The notes under the pieces are model-generated. The model was not told where the DNA came from. It made no database searches and saw only the letters and a program-made list of their open reading frames with translations. Made by a program: the position numbers and the translations under genes. This document shows positions 48,250 through 56,959 of a stretch of DNA of 64,000 nucleotides, one piece after another; the first letter of the stretch is position 1; each line of letters opens with the position of its first letter. This DNA is from a virus: positions 1-64,000 of IMG/VR virus record IMGVR_UViG_3300030098_002071; one strand, given 5' to 3'.

Positions 48250-49919
48250 TAAGCGGGCATCATTACACTTACGTCAATAGCTGGAGCTTGTTGCATTGTC
48301 CCCGTTCTAGCCTTTCTTATTCTGTCCATCATATCGTATAGTCTTTCTGCACCAGATTCGCTTGACCCGTTGCCTATACCGCTAACTACATCTGCGGGAA
48401 TTATAAACTCTCCTTCAGACAAAGCTACTTTTTGCATATTGTCTATAGTCCCGTACACATTATCTGACATGCCATCCCCTGCACCACTAACCATGCCTTC
48501 TGATATAGTAGTCAGTCCACCTTCTTGCATCCCTATTGGTGGGCCATACTCACCCCCTCTAGTACCTTCAGTTTGTTCTACTTGAGGTTGATAATCTATA
48601 TATCTAGCACCCTCTGGTCGATAGGGTATCAATATACCTCTACGGGTTAAATCTTCCATTTCCAATGCAGATAAATTTTTAGTAGGCATTAACCTGTATT
48701 CTGAAGGTTCAGACATATCCATTCTACCTGTAGATCCGGGTGGATTAACAAGTGTGTACATAAATCCTTCAGGAGCTTTTCGATCATCAAAAGAATCAAA
48801 CCCAAATCTAGGTTCACGACTACCTATACCCCCACTACCAACAGCTACCGGAGCTACTCCATAGTCTTTTTCCCCCATGTCTGTTCTCATTGTAGGTTGC
48901 ATGGGAGTAGGATTGTACTCAGGTAATGCTCCTAGCCCAGTATCATAAGAAGGATAGTTTGCTATTAAAGGAGCATATGCCATAAGCCCTAAGGAATCAT
49001 CTTCTACAGGACTAGTAGGGTCTACTTCCCCACCTTCTTGCATTTTATTTACATAACCACCAGAAGCCCCATAGATACCTGACGGGTCAAAGTATTGAAA
49101 TTCTCCTACATAACCCGGAGGCTTTCTTCTATATTTACGCCTCCAAGGTTCCGCTAGACTTATGCCATATTCTTCTTCTGGTTCTTCTTCTATAGGAGTA
49201 GATGCGTAAGCCCCCAACGCTCCTGCCCCACCTAAACCCAATGTGTCCCCATAATTTATGTTACGACCTGTTGCATCTTTAGGTAAAAAATCTTTTATAC
49301 CTATTTTAGACTCAGGAATTCTTGCTTTATCGAGAAGACTAGCAGTACGACTCTTATCTACAATATCTACTGGATTTGCTACTGCTGCAGGGTTAGTAAT
49401 AACTGCTCCTGATGGATTGATTGGAGGTGCATTTTGACTAGCTAGACCAATAGGAAACTCTGAACTTCTTGTTACAGCGTCAGTTAATTGCTGGTTTACG
49501 ACCTCTGTTCCGCCCTCTACACCTGAAGGCACTGCTTTTCCAGCACCAGCGAGTTTAGACCCTAATCCATAAGTAAGTCCTGCGGTTAAGCCACTAGTTA
49601 AGGCTTCATCGGTATTACCCCCTGCTAGTAAAGTACCTAAACCTGACCCTACACCCGATAAAGCTGCTTTAGCAAAAACACTAGAGCCCGCTAAAGTAGG
49701 AGCCATCGCTGGAAGAGCAATAGACCCTGCAATGGGTAAAGCAAACCGTAAAAAATCTCTGAACTTAAACGCTTCTGGTAGCCCTGTCTCAGGGTTAATT
49801 GTCATCTGCCCCGGAGCTAAAGATGCTATTCCTGCTACTTCTTCGGGGTTCATGTGGACGAGCATGGAGTCCCCATACCGTCCTTTACTTGCTAATTCTT
49901 GTGCTGTTGGGTTCATCAT
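48249..49919 (-). CDS. tail/ejection-associated structural protein, 556 aa
   Basis: 556 residues. The N-terminus has KFRDFLRFALPIAGSIALPAMAPTLAG, an Ala/Gly-rich hydrophobic segment, with GSGLGTLLAGG and LTAGLTYGLGS following; the middle is Pro/Gly/Tyr-rich; the C-terminus has VALSEGEFIIPADVVSGIGNGSSESGAERLYDMMDRIRKARTG. This C-terminal signature is typical of a protein family in short-tailed marine phage morphogenesis clusters. Membrane-active internal protein is likely. One-base overlap with the next gene. Confidence 0.72.
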   Translation of the reverse strand: MMNPTAQELASKGRYGDSMLVHMNPEEVAGIASLAPGQMTINPETGLPEAFKFRDFLRFALPIAGSIALPAMAPTLAGSSVFAKAALSGVGSGLGTLLAGGNTDEALTSGLTAGLTYGLGSKLAGAGKAVPSGVEGGTEVVNQQLTDAVTRSSEFPIGLASQNAPPINPSGAVITNPAAVANPVDIVDKSRTASLLDKARIPESKIGIKDFLPKDATGRNINYGDTLGLGGAGALGAYASTPIEEEPEEEYGISLAEPWRRKYRRKPPGYVGEFQYFDPSGIYGASGGYVNKMQEGGEVDPTSPVEDDSLGLMAYAPLIANYPSYDTGLGALPEYNPTPMQPTMRTDMGEKDYGVAPVAVGSGGIGSREPRFGFDSFDDRKAPEGFMYTLVNPPGSTGRMDMSEPSEYRLMPTKNLSALEMEDLTRRGILIPYRPEGARYIDYQPQVEQTEGTRGGEYGPPIGMQEGGLTTISEGMVSGAGDGMSDNVYGTIDNMQKVALSEGEFIIPADVVSGIGNGSSESGAERLYDMMDRIRKARTGTMQQAPAIDVSVMMPA

Positions 49920-50203
49920 GTCGCTACTTTCAAAGTTCCACTGTCATTATAAACGGTTCCTACGGCTAAACCTGACGCTGAAGTCGGTAAATTACTCAAT
50001 ATTATATGTGTTTTTGATGTTGCTGTGTCAAATTCTGTATCTACAATCACCCCACCATCGTTATCAAGTATCTGTAATCTTGCGGTTTGGAATATTTCTG
50101 GAGTGTCATAGCGAGTAAAAAACAATCTGAGCACACGGTTAAGCTCGTCTAAATACCTTCTTTCATACTGCATTGGTGGTGTAGGTAGTATTGGTATCGC
50201 CAT
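49916..50203 (-). CDS. small tail-region protein, 95 aa
   Basis: 95 residues; MAIPILPTPPMQYERRYLDELNRVLRLFFTRYDTPE at the N-terminus, LPTSASGLAVGTVYNDSGTLKV at the C-terminus. The Y(D/E)xxYxxxLxxxLRLxFxxxD and LPTSxxGLxxGxxYxxxGxL patterns are common in marine phages adjacent to the nozzle gene. Structural role suspected. Confidence 0.72.
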   Translation of the reverse strand: MAIPILPTPPMQYERRYLDELNRVLRLFFTRYDTPEIFQTARLQILDNDGGVIVDTEFDTATSKTHIILSNLPTSASGLAVGTVYNDSGTLKVAT

Positions 50204-52407
50204 TATCGTTTTCCGTCTGTTCTAATATCCATGCGTGGTGTTCCTAATTGCCACTTGGTTCCGATAGAGGAACTTCCATCAACTCTAAATTTCATCTGCC
50301 TACCTCTAGCTCGCACGTTTACAACGTCTGTGTATAACTCAGTAGGTGATAATGCACTTGCAGTAACCGATTTAGCGGTTTCTGTGGTATAGGATGCACC
50401 CGAAAAATTACGGGGTGTTAATGTCAAAGACACATCTGGGGCTGTAGCTGTAGACCCAGTAAACGAAAGATCAGGTATTATACGCCATACAAATCCAAAA
50501 CGCTCGCCATCCCCTATATCAAAATCCGATGATTCTATATAAGAATTAATAGATGCGGCTGAAGTACCGGACAAATCGTCAATACCGCTTTCATGGTATA
50601 AAAGTCTGCTATTATAATCTGCTGCTATTGGGTTACTTTTCGATCCGCTGTCAAGCCAAGCACTTCTTGCCATAGTGCCAAAATACCATAGGTTTTCAAG
50701 ATAGTTATATATGACGTAGGAATCTACACTATTAGAACCACTTGAGCAGTAAAACCACCAGACCTCATTAAACCCTTCATTCCCTCCTGCAAAAATTTGA
50801 AACTTTTGATCGACATTCATACCATCGTATACATAAGATCGTAGTGTAGACGGTAAAGCTCTAACCTGCCCATCGTATACATAGAATTTATCATTACCCA
50901 TCCAAAAAACCAAGTTATTTGCAGTAAGAACTGAGTTGGGAGATATAATAGATATATTGTCAGCTATTAAATTAAATGTGAAAACATAGGGTAAGCCAAC
51001 AAACTGCATTGAATATATAGCTGAATCTGTAAATATAAGTATTTCTTGTCGAGTTTGTATAGCAGTAACTATTTGACTACCTCTATCTAATCTATAATCA
51101 CCTGCTGTATTATCAGTTCTTGGAACCCACATGGCTTCGTCTTCAGATGCTGACCATCTAATCTGTAGAGCATCAAATGCCCCACTAGCCCCACCAAATC
51201 TATCTGTACCTAGACATACAACGTGTCTTGACTGATCGGCTACTAAAATAGAAGTAGCTGTACGAGGTATGTAAGCCGCATCAAAACCTGTCGCACTACT
51301 AGTACGAGCACTTAAAGCTACTCCTCTAGTGCTTACGCCCGCTGATTTATCCCAGTAATAAACGCCTCCTTGATACACATTAAATACCAAATCTTCTCCA
51401 AACGTGTCGTGAGACCATATACGTAGCTGTGAAGCAAGATCAGCAACCCCTGTAGTTCCCCATGTAGAAGTAGTTGTATTTTCTTTGCGGATAGACACTG
51501 TGCCTCCCGCAGATGAATCAGAGCTATCAGGATCGTAGGTGACTCCATTTATTACCAAAGATATCGTGTATGAGTTAGCGTCTAGTTTAGTAATCTGAAA
51601 AGCTGTGAGCATAACATCCGTACAAGCGAAACCAGTTCTTCCATCTGTACCACTAAGATCAAAAGAAGTGCCTATAGAATTTATGTATATATAATCTCCT
51701 GTATCTAGACCATGCCCTGTATGAGTTACGGTAACCGTAGCACTACCCGCACTTACATTAAATGGGTCTGTACCTAAAGTTACATCTACATAATCAGGCC
51801 ATGTACCAGAACCCCACCCTGCTGCATAACTAAAAGACTCTGGCCCTGTATTCAATTGATAATCTGCATCTGTAGCAGAACCGCCATTCCCAGAATCAGA
51901 AGCGTTAGCTGTAGCACTAGCAGTAAAAGTATAAACAGTAGAACTTAATATAGCCGTAATCTCATGCTCGGTATTTATTACAGCAGCCGTTATAAGCCCA
52001 CCTAAACTGACAGCGTTAGATAAAGTTACATAATCTCCTACATTTGCCCCATGCCCTGCACTATCCGTAGCCGTTATTACAGCTGATCCATTGGTTGCAG
52101 ACAGTGTGGTTGTATTTGAATTAGTTGCTCGTACAGGGGTAATATCATTAAATGTGCCACCTTCTTCTATATAATACTTTTCGTTAGTGCCTACACCCGT
52201 TAAGTTATCTCCATCGAGAGCCACCCAGTTTATAAGATTACGAGCTGTACCTGCGTATTGATTAGCCGATACTCTAGTCCACCCACCTATTTGTTCAGGA
52301 AATCCTGCTTTAAAACGTATTTTATCTGATTTGTACCAACCACCTTCATTAGAGTAATTAGATACTTCTCTATTAACCCCCGGCTTAAATTGTAGTTTCT
52401 GTAACAT
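50203..52407 (-). CDS. tail nozzle-like protein, 734 aa
   Basis: 734 residues. N-terminus MLQKLQFKPGVNREVSNYSNEGGWYKSDKIRFKAGFPEQIGGW is the hallmark of a widespread tail protein family (LxFxPGxNxExTxYxxEGxWxxxxxVRFRxGxPExIGGW). The rest is beta-rich with a propeller-like series of short motifs (ILIFTDSAIYSMQFVG, NNLVFWMGNDKFYVYDGQVR, WWFYCSSGSNSVDSYVIYNY, WYFGTMARSAWLDSG). This matches nozzle proteins of SU10-like and T7-like tails (gp12 class), the distal tube through which DNA leaves. Confidence 0.85.
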   Translation of the reverse strand: MLQKLQFKPGVNREVSNYSNEGGWYKSDKIRFKAGFPEQIGGWTRVSANQYAGTARNLINWVALDGDNLTGVGTNEKYYIEEGGTFNDITPVRATNSNTTTLSATNGSAVITATDSAGHGANVGDYVTLSNAVSLGGLITAAVINTEHEITAILSSTVYTFTASATANASDSGNGGSATDADYQLNTGPESFSYAAGWGSGTWPDYVDVTLGTDPFNVSAGSATVTVTHTGHGLDTGDYIYINSIGTSFDLSGTDGRTGFACTDVMLTAFQITKLDANSYTISLVINGVTYDPDSSDSSAGGTVSIRKENTTTSTWGTTGVADLASQLRIWSHDTFGEDLVFNVYQGGVYYWDKSAGVSTRGVALSARTSSATGFDAAYIPRTATSILVADQSRHVVCLGTDRFGGASGAFDALQIRWSASEDEAMWVPRTDNTAGDYRLDRGSQIVTAIQTRQEILIFTDSAIYSMQFVGLPYVFTFNLIADNISIISPNSVLTANNLVFWMGNDKFYVYDGQVRALPSTLRSYVYDGMNVDQKFQIFAGGNEGFNEVWWFYCSSGSNSVDSYVIYNYLENLWYFGTMARSAWLDSGSKSNPIAADYNSRLLYHESGIDDLSGTSAASINSYIESSDFDIGDGERFGFVWRIIPDLSFTGSTATAPDVSLTLTPRNFSGASYTTETAKSVTASALSPTELYTDVVNVRARGRQMKFRVDGSSSIGTKWQLGTPRMDIRTDGKR

Positions 52408-52448
52408 TTGTATTGTCTTCCTTTAACGCTCCACAACATTCACCTGTT

Positions 52449-52625
52449 TTATTTGTCAGTCTGCTGCCACAACATTTTGTTTGCGGTTCTTTTTGTAAAC
52501 TCTCTTGCTTGTTGTCTTGTTTTAAATTCTTTAACTCTAGTTCCATTAGGTATCATCCAATTATTATTCATATGTACTATTCGCCAAACCCCAAATTTAT
52601 CTATGTATACTTGCCACTCATGCAA
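52449..52625 (-). CDS. small protein, 58 aa (TTG start)
   Basis: TTG at 52625 with AAGG 7 nt upstream, overlapping the end of the endolysin gene; TAA at 52449. The product MHEWQVYIDKFGVWRIVHMN... with NGTRVKEFKTRQQAREFTKR looks like a small folded protein. An overlapping frame (52385-52546, ATG) encodes 53 residues with KCCGSRLTNKTGECCG; only one of the two is likely. No family recognised. Confidence 0.5.
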   Translation of the reverse strand: MHEWQVYIDKFGVWRIVHMNNNWMIPNGTRVKEFKTRQQAREFTKRTANKMLWQQTDK

Positions 52626-53052
52626 AAAACCTTACTCCATCTTTATCAATAGTCAACGCATTTTTTCTAGGTTCTTCACCCGCTTCATTAGGCACAGATA
52701 TATGCACCCAACTATCATATTCACATATTACTTGATCGTAACTTATACCTGAATCTACTATCTTTCTAACAGCTTCTCTAGGAGTATATCCTGATACACG
52801 TATATCGCTCGCACAACCTTTCATATGCTGCGAGGTATCTTTCGACCCACAGGCACGATTGAGCTCTTTGCATCTGAAGCCAGAATTTATAAATATAGGA
52901 GCATCAAACATATTTCGTAACTCTTGTAGCATATAAGCTAGTCGTCTTAAATTACTTAACTGCACATCATTAGGAGTATTATCTATTCCTAGCCTAGCAG
53001 CTGTTCCAGAAGCGGTAAGTTCTTCTAAAGTAAAATTAGGTGTTAGTTGCAT
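52618..53052 (-). CDS. endolysin, M15-type peptidase
   Basis: 144 residues. ELRNMFDAPIFINSGFRCKELNRACGSKDTSQHMKGCASDI, then DQVICEYDSWVHISVPNE. The zinc ligands H76, D83 (SQHMKGCASD) and H117 (WVHIS) are the M15 peptidase set, as in L-alanyl-D-glutamate or D-Ala-D-Ala peptidases. No signal peptide, so export needs a holin; a 3-TM holin gene lies three genes upstream. It cleaves peptide crosslinks in the cell wall at lysis. Confidence 0.9.
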   Translation of the reverse strand: MQLTPNFTLEELTASGTAARLGIDNTPNDVQLSNLRRLAYMLQELRNMFDAPIFINSGFRCKELNRACGSKDTSQHMKGCASDIRVSGYTPREAVRKIVDSGISYDQVICEYDSWVHISVPNEAGEEPRKNALTIDKDGVRFFA

Positions 53053-53449
53053 CTAGTATTACCCTCCCATCTTTTTTGTAATAGGTCATTATTAAACAAC
53101 ATTGCTCTACTGGAATATCCTTACACCTTTCTGCTATTATTTCTTGAATACGAAAAGATAATTTGCCTTCTTTCATTAACGTATCTACTTCTAGTTTTAA
53201 TTTTTCCCACCATGCATTTCTACTCTTAGAATGTGCTTCATTTATAGGGGGAATTCCCCAAGCTGCGTTTATACGATCTAGGGGTAATCTGCTTTTAACA
53301 CTATCAAATATATACATAGCTAATTGAACCCTAACCTTACAGTGCTCACTTTTAACATCTTTATCCGCTTCTACCTTTATATTAATTAAAAAACTAGTAA
53401 AAGTAGTTATTATGGCTAAAACACCGATAGCAAATACTTGTCTACTCAT
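53036..53449 (-). CDS. membrane-anchored lysis-region protein, 137 aa
   Basis: 137 residues. N-terminal hydrophobic anchor (QVFAIGVLAIITTFTSFLINI) followed by a soluble Cys-containing domain (HCKVRVQLAMYIFDSVKSRLPLDRINAAWGIPPINEAH..., CKDIPVEQCC). Placed in the lysis cluster, it might be an i-spanin-like or periplasmic factor, but there is no coiled coil typical of spanins. Overlaps the endolysin start by 17 nt. Confidence 0.65.
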   Translation of the reverse strand: MSRQVFAIGVLAIITTFTSFLINIKVEADKDVKSEHCKVRVQLAMYIFDSVKSRLPLDRINAAWGIPPINEAHSKSRNAWWEKLKLEVDTLMKEGKLSFRIQEIIAERCKDIPVEQCCLIMTYYKKDGRVILDATNT

Positions 53450-53664
53450 AATGCTATAACTTCAGCATCCGTTTCTATCCATACCCTAGCTCCACACGGT
53501 AAAGGTCTATCAGGACTGTATATAACTTTAGATGCCCCTTTAATTTCTACTTCATTTGCGTAGGTATTAGTTTTATATGTCTTAACCGTAAGACAAGGTT
53601 TTCTTTCCCCTGTTTTATAGTTACTACGAATAACGTGCTGATTTACGTGTATTTTCTTTTTCAT
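53446..53664 (-). CDS. small protein, 72 aa
   Basis: 72 residues (HVNQHVIRSNYKTGERKPCLTVKTYKTNTYANEVEIKGASKVIYSPDRPLPCGARVWIETDAEV). The pattern HVNQHxIRxNxKxGxxxPVxTxK...A is common in small marine phage proteins near lysis genes, with no assigned function. Overlaps neighbours on both sides. Confidence 0.72.
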   Translation of the reverse strand: MKKKIHVNQHVIRSNYKTGERKPCLTVKTYKTNTYANEVEIKGASKVIYSPDRPLPCGARVWIETDAEVIAL

Positions 53665-53932
53665 TTCTTATAGCTTCTTTTCCTTTTTTAAAAATGCTAG
53701 CTACTGTTGTTTTACCCATAACCTTTGCTCTTTGCTCTCCAACCGTAAGTATCTGTATTTTTCTAGCATAAGGTTTATTTATCTTTTTTACTTTAGCCAC
53801 TGTAGCTCTTGCATCAGCAGGTGTAGCAAACTTAATGCTAACGGTGTCCTTTGGGTTCTCATCCGTATATAACCGTCTACCACTACCTTTAGGTTTTTTA
53901 CCTGTTCCTACCTTTGGATCACGTTTCTTCAT
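53624..53932 (-). CDS. small basic protein, 102 aa
   Basis: 102 residues. DPKVGTGKKPKGSGRRLYTDENPKDTVSIKFATPADARATVAKVKKINKPYARKIQILTVGEQRAKVMGK is a familiar sequence type in marine phages (KPKGSGRRLYTDENPxDTVxIxFxTxxDxxxT). Very basic; function unknown. Overlaps both neighbours. Confidence 0.72.
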   Translation of the reverse strand: MKKRDPKVGTGKKPKGSGRRLYTDENPKDTVSIKFATPADARATVAKVKKINKPYARKIQILTVGEQRAKVMGKTTVASIFKKGKEAIRNEKENTRKSARYS

Positions 53933-54312
53933 CGTCTACCAAAAAATTTAGTTGCACTTCTCACACCAAATGAAGCAGCCACAATCACTCCCAAGCTGTA
54001 TTGATACCACGTTGGCATCATCTCTAATTGCTCGAATCCATTTTGCACTATACCTTCTGCACCGGGGATAAAAGCAAGTATTAGTGGAAGTGAAAATAGG
54101 ATTGTCAACCATTCGTCTTTAAATGACTGTTGACTTCCTTGGGCCATGATCTTTTCCCAGTTGCCTTCTTGAAGAGCAGTTTGTTTATAAACCTCTGCCT
54201 CTGCCTCTGCTTTAGCCACAGCAACTTTTGTTTTTCCACGTTGTTTCTCCACTCTAGATTCAACAAAACTTCCCACTACAGAAGCTATTGGGTTAATTAA
54301 AGACTGCCACAT
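53929..54312 (-). CDS. holin of the GTA-type (3 TM) family
   Basis: 127 residues. An N-terminal amphipathic part (LINPIASVVGSFVESRVEKQRGK), a charged linker with EGNWEKIMAQGSQQSFKDEWLTILFSLPLILAF, and two hydrophobic segments (~87-105 and ~112-125), ending FGRR. The ...W...A..S..SWKDEWLT..... pattern fits the GTA_holin_3TM family. It sits in the lysis cluster, upstream of the endolysin in transcription order. Confidence 0.8.
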   Translation of the reverse strand: MWQSLINPIASVVGSFVESRVEKQRGKTKVAVAKAEAEAEVYKQTALQEGNWEKIMAQGSQQSFKDEWLTILFSLPLILAFIPGAEGIVQNGFEQLEMMPTWYQYSLGVIVAASFGVRSATKFFGRR

Positions 54313-54557
54313 TATGCTGTCCTCCTATATTTCCTAACTTTTTTAGCAATATTTTTAGGTTGTTTAACAAATTGTTTGCCTTTTTTGTTGCCTTTGGCTT
54401 TTGCTCTGTTAGTAGCTGCTTTTTCTGCAGGAGTTAGACTTTTCCAAGCTGCATCGGGCAAATACCGTTTTTTACCCTCAGACTTTTTACCATCTGAAGT
54501 CCTCCACTTTTGTTTAGTCCAAGACTTTAATGACCTTTGTGACTTCTTTAACGTCAT
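54312..54557 (-). CDS. small basic protein, 81 aa (marine phage family)
   Basis: 81 residues; KKSQRSLKSWTKQKWRTSDGKKSEGKKRYLPDAAWKSLTPAEKAATNRAKAKGNKKGKQFVKQPKNIAKKVRKYR. This is a very common marine phage protein (SLxxWxKQxWRTxxGKxSxGxxRYLPxxAxxxLTxxExxATxxAKxxGxxxGKQ). Basic, presumably nucleic acid binding; function unknown. Confidence 0.8.
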   Translation of the reverse strand: MTLKKSQRSLKSWTKQKWRTSDGKKSEGKKRYLPDAAWKSLTPAEKAATNRAKAKGNKKGKQFVKQPKNIAKKVRKYRRTA

Positions 54558-54748
54558 GATGTGTATCCGCCACCTGCTTTTTTATAGGCTGAAGCAAGCA
54601 TTTGGGCTTTGCGAGCACTCCATTGCCCCGGTTTCCCACCTTTTGATCCAGCTTTTATACGATTAAATAAACGCTTTCGCATAGTTGGCTTAGTATAATT
54701 ACCAGCCTCGTTTACTCTACTTTTAGTTTTTTTCTTTTTCACTGCCAT
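54554..54748 (-). CDS. small basic protein, 64 aa (marine phage family)
   Basis: ATG at 54748 (GGAG 9 nt upstream; an ATG at 54766 is less likely). MAVKKKKTKSRVNEAGNYTKPTMRKRLFNRIKAGSKGGKPGQWSARKAQMLASAYKKAGGGY: the signature VNxAGNYTKPxxRxxLFxxIKAxxxGGxPGQWSARKAQMLAxxYKxxGGGY is widespread in marine viruses. Function unknown; basic and probably nucleic acid binding. Confidence 0.82.
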   Translation of the reverse strand: MAVKKKKTKSRVNEAGNYTKPTMRKRLFNRIKAGSKGGKPGQWSARKAQMLASAYKKAGGGYTS

Positions 54749-55067
54749 TTCGTTTACTCCATGCACTTGTTGCCATAAACGTAGCCACCATACCCAAATT
54801 AGTAATGCTCCAAACCTGTAAAAACGGAATAATAATATTTAGTCTTGCCTCTGATACTAAAGGGGTTAGTATTACAACCACACCTGCACATACTGACAAT
54901 AAAGATACCCAACACATCTTTCGTTGCTGGTCAGACATTTGATCTGCATTTTCTATGCGGATCATCCGCTCTTCTCTTTTTAGCTCTTCGTCTGAAACAA
55001 CCCCATCGCCATCAAGATCATGAATGGCATATCTGCTATCCGTTTCAAATTTTTTTTGGTCTGACAA
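54723..55067 (-). CDS. EF-hand-like membrane protein, 114 aa
   Basis: 114 residues. YAIHDLDGDGVVSDEEL near the N-terminus is an EF-hand calcium-binding loop (DxDxDGxxxxxE). Two hydrophobic helices follow (MCWVSLLSVCAGVVVIL and LNIIIPFLQVWSITNLGMVATFM). Proteins with this layout are common in cyanophages and other marine phages. Possibly a membrane protein acting at lysis; the calcium loop is unusual in such a context. Confidence 0.78.
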   Translation of the reverse strand: MSDQKKFETDSRYAIHDLDGDGVVSDEELKREERMIRIENADQMSDQQRKMCWVSLLSVCAGVVVILTPLVSEARLNIIIPFLQVWSITNLGMVATFMATSAWSKRNGSEKEKN

Positions 55068-55092
55068 TTCTTTTACTCCAATCGAAAAATAC

Positions 55093-55596
55093 TCACCACT
55101 TACCTGCTCGTTGTCCCATCCCTATAGCCATGTCCACAATAAACCATATCATAAAACCACCAAAACCTAATATAGCAGCAATTGTTCCATAATAAACTAT
55201 GTTATCAATACGTTGTTTCTTTCTAGCTATCTCCCGTTCCCGTTCTAATTTTTGCTCCCGAATCATCTGTTGTCGGGTGCGTAAAAAATCCTTCCAAATC
55301 TGCCCTCCATCTGGGTATGGCCCCCATAATAACTTTTGTTTTATGTCAGCCAATGCTTGCTTGGCATTACGCTCTGCGGTTACTATATCCATAGCTTGTT
55401 GCGACAGCGACTTACCCTTCTTCCCCTTTCCTACTTCTTTCTTTGCTTGCGATAGTGTTTCTGTATGATCAAACAACTTCCCTAAGTCTTTGGTAACCTC
55501 ATTAACATCTTTTGCTGCTGCGATGCCTTTCTTTACAAGCTCCGTAGCGGTTTTTACTCCCGCTATAGCTAATCCAATACTTGCTGGATCTAACAT
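55093..55596 (-). CDS. conserved protein with C-terminal membrane helix, 167 aa
   Basis: 167 residues. An Ala-rich N-terminus (LDPASIGLAIAGVKTATELVKKGIAAAKDVNEV), a charged coiled coil, WGPYPDGGQIWKDFLRTRQQMIREQKLEREREIARK, and a hydrophobic C-terminal helix (GTIAAILGFGGFMIWFIVDMAIG). The layout (P-x-S-x-x-x-A...WxxFxxxRxxxxxxR) recurs in marine phages close to fibers and lysis genes, function unknown. Confidence 0.75.
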   Translation of the reverse strand: MLDPASIGLAIAGVKTATELVKKGIAAAKDVNEVTKDLGKLFDHTETLSQAKKEVGKGKKGKSLSQQAMDIVTAERNAKQALADIKQKLLWGPYPDGGQIWKDFLRTRQQMIREQKLEREREIARKKQRIDNIVYYGTIAAILGFGGFMIWFIVDMAIGMGQRAGKW

Positions 55597-55608
55597 TATC
55601 CATCCTCT

Positions 55609-55908
55609 TTACAAACCCTCTTTATCCCTAACCAGTCTAAGTTTAGTAGCCTCTTCTAAAACTTGATGACTACTCTCATTAGCTTTTACCATCTCATTTC
55701 TAAATGACTCTACAGCTGCACCTGTACTTCTTTGCTGCTGAGAGTTTTCTACAAGCAAAACCGGAAGCCATCCTACTGCACAGCCCCAGTCATCTATTTC
55801 TTCTCCAGTATTAGGATTATGCCCCCTCAATTGCGTAAACCAAGCACATTTCAACTCTATACAATCTTTTTTAATTAAAGGACAAAAAGACCCTGCTTTT
55901 AATTTCAT
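55609..55908 (-). CDS. conserved Cys-rich protein, 99 aa
   Basis: 99 residues. SFCPLIKKDCIELKCAWFTQLRGHNPNTGEEIDDWGCAVGWLPVLLVENSQQQRSTGAAVESFRNEMVKAN. Four Cys in CPLxxxxCxxxxCxW...WxC suggest a bound zinc or iron-sulfur centre. The family is very common next to tail fibers in marine phages but uncharacterised. Overlaps the fiber by one base. Confidence 0.8.
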   Translation of the reverse strand: MKLKAGSFCPLIKKDCIELKCAWFTQLRGHNPNTGEEIDDWGCAVGWLPVLLVENSQQQRSTGAAVESFRNEMVKANESSHQVLEEATKLRLVRDKEGL

Positions 55909-56948
55909 TAAGCATCCTTAGAGCAAATTATTACGTCTATGTAATTAACCCCTACATTTGTTGTACCTGATCCCGAAAAACTAGAAGTAGCTGATAACGC
56001 AGGTATGCTGTGCGTATGTGCTGTAGAAGATGCTTTTGAGGTAGATTCAGAACCTGATGTACTTGACCCCGATCCACCTGTAGCACCTGTAGTTTTACTG
56101 TTTACTCTTGTAGTAGAATCCCCTCCTCCAGCACCATCTGTATTTTCTGAAGCCTGTACACCCGCATGTGTATATACGTAGTGAGTGTGACCGGGAATAT
56201 TTTCTATAGTAAGGGCTGTACCACCAGTAGTTCCTGTGCTTACAGATGTAGACACACTACCAGATACTGTTACCGCCCTACTTGTAGCAAATGCTGTAGT
56301 AAATGCTACACTACCACCTGATCCTCCACCTGAACCACTGACTACTCGTAGAGCTTTATCATTATGGCTAGTAGATTTAGTCCAACCAGTGGGGGCCGCA
56401 GATTGGTAAAATAACATTACCGAACCAGTAGGTATAATAGGAGAAGACACCCAAGCAGACCCATTAGACCGTAATACATTACCACTTGTACCTGCAGCTG
56501 TTAACCCTGTACCTCCACCCTCCGGTGCTAATGCTGCCCCTAAATTAGTTAAGCCCGCAACTACATTTGTGCCGTCACAAAATACTAAGACTTTATCTCC
56601 ATTAGCAATAGTTACCCCTGACCCAGAGGATGTTTTAAATACAATAGATTGACTGCCAGAAGTAGCGTTATCAACTACATACAATTTTTCTTTAGTGGGG
56701 CAAATAACATTTCTAGAGGCAGACAATGTGCCTGTCAGTTTAATTATCATTTGTCTTGCTTCGTCACTGACCCCACTATTAGCTGTTAGGGTGTAATTAG
56801 CATCTGACATAGACACTGTAGCGTGTCCTGCTATAGCTTCCTCTATAAGAGTGCCTATATTTACGTTTGTAGTTGTACCCCATGTACCCGACTGTTCGCC
56901 TGAGCCTATGAGTTCTAACCGTAATCTATCCGAATATGTACTTGCCAT
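55908..56948 (-). CDS. tail fiber / collar protein, 346 aa
   Basis: 346 residues. N-terminal anchor MASTYSDRLRLELIGSGEQSGTWGTTTN like that of the fiber at 57805-59106 (MASSYVNDLRLNEMATGDASGTWGNVTN), then a beta-rich body and a collar-type segment IIPTGSVMLFYQSAAPTGWTKSTSHNDKALRVVSG, and a C-terminal Ser/Thr/Gly-rich tip with HTHSIPALSA. The GTxxxFxQxxAPxGWxK...LR motif marks phage tail collar domains. Probably an adhesin at the tail end. Confidence 0.8.
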   Translation of the reverse strand: MASTYSDRLRLELIGSGEQSGTWGTTTNVNIGTLIEEAIAGHATVSMSDANYTLTANSGVSDEARQMIIKLTGTLSASRNVICPTKEKLYVVDNATSGSQSIVFKTSSGSGVTIANGDKVLVFCDGTNVVAGLTNLGAALAPEGGGTGLTAAGTSGNVLRSNGSAWVSSPIIPTGSVMLFYQSAAPTGWTKSTSHNDKALRVVSGSGGGSGGSVAFTTAFATSRAVTVSGSVSTSVSTGTTGGTALTIENIPGHTHYVYTHAGVQASENTDGAGGGDSTTRVNSKTTGATGGSGSSTSGSESTSKASSTAHTHSIPALSATSSFSGSGTTNVGVNYIDVIICSKDA

Positions 56949-56959
56949 TTTTTATCCTA

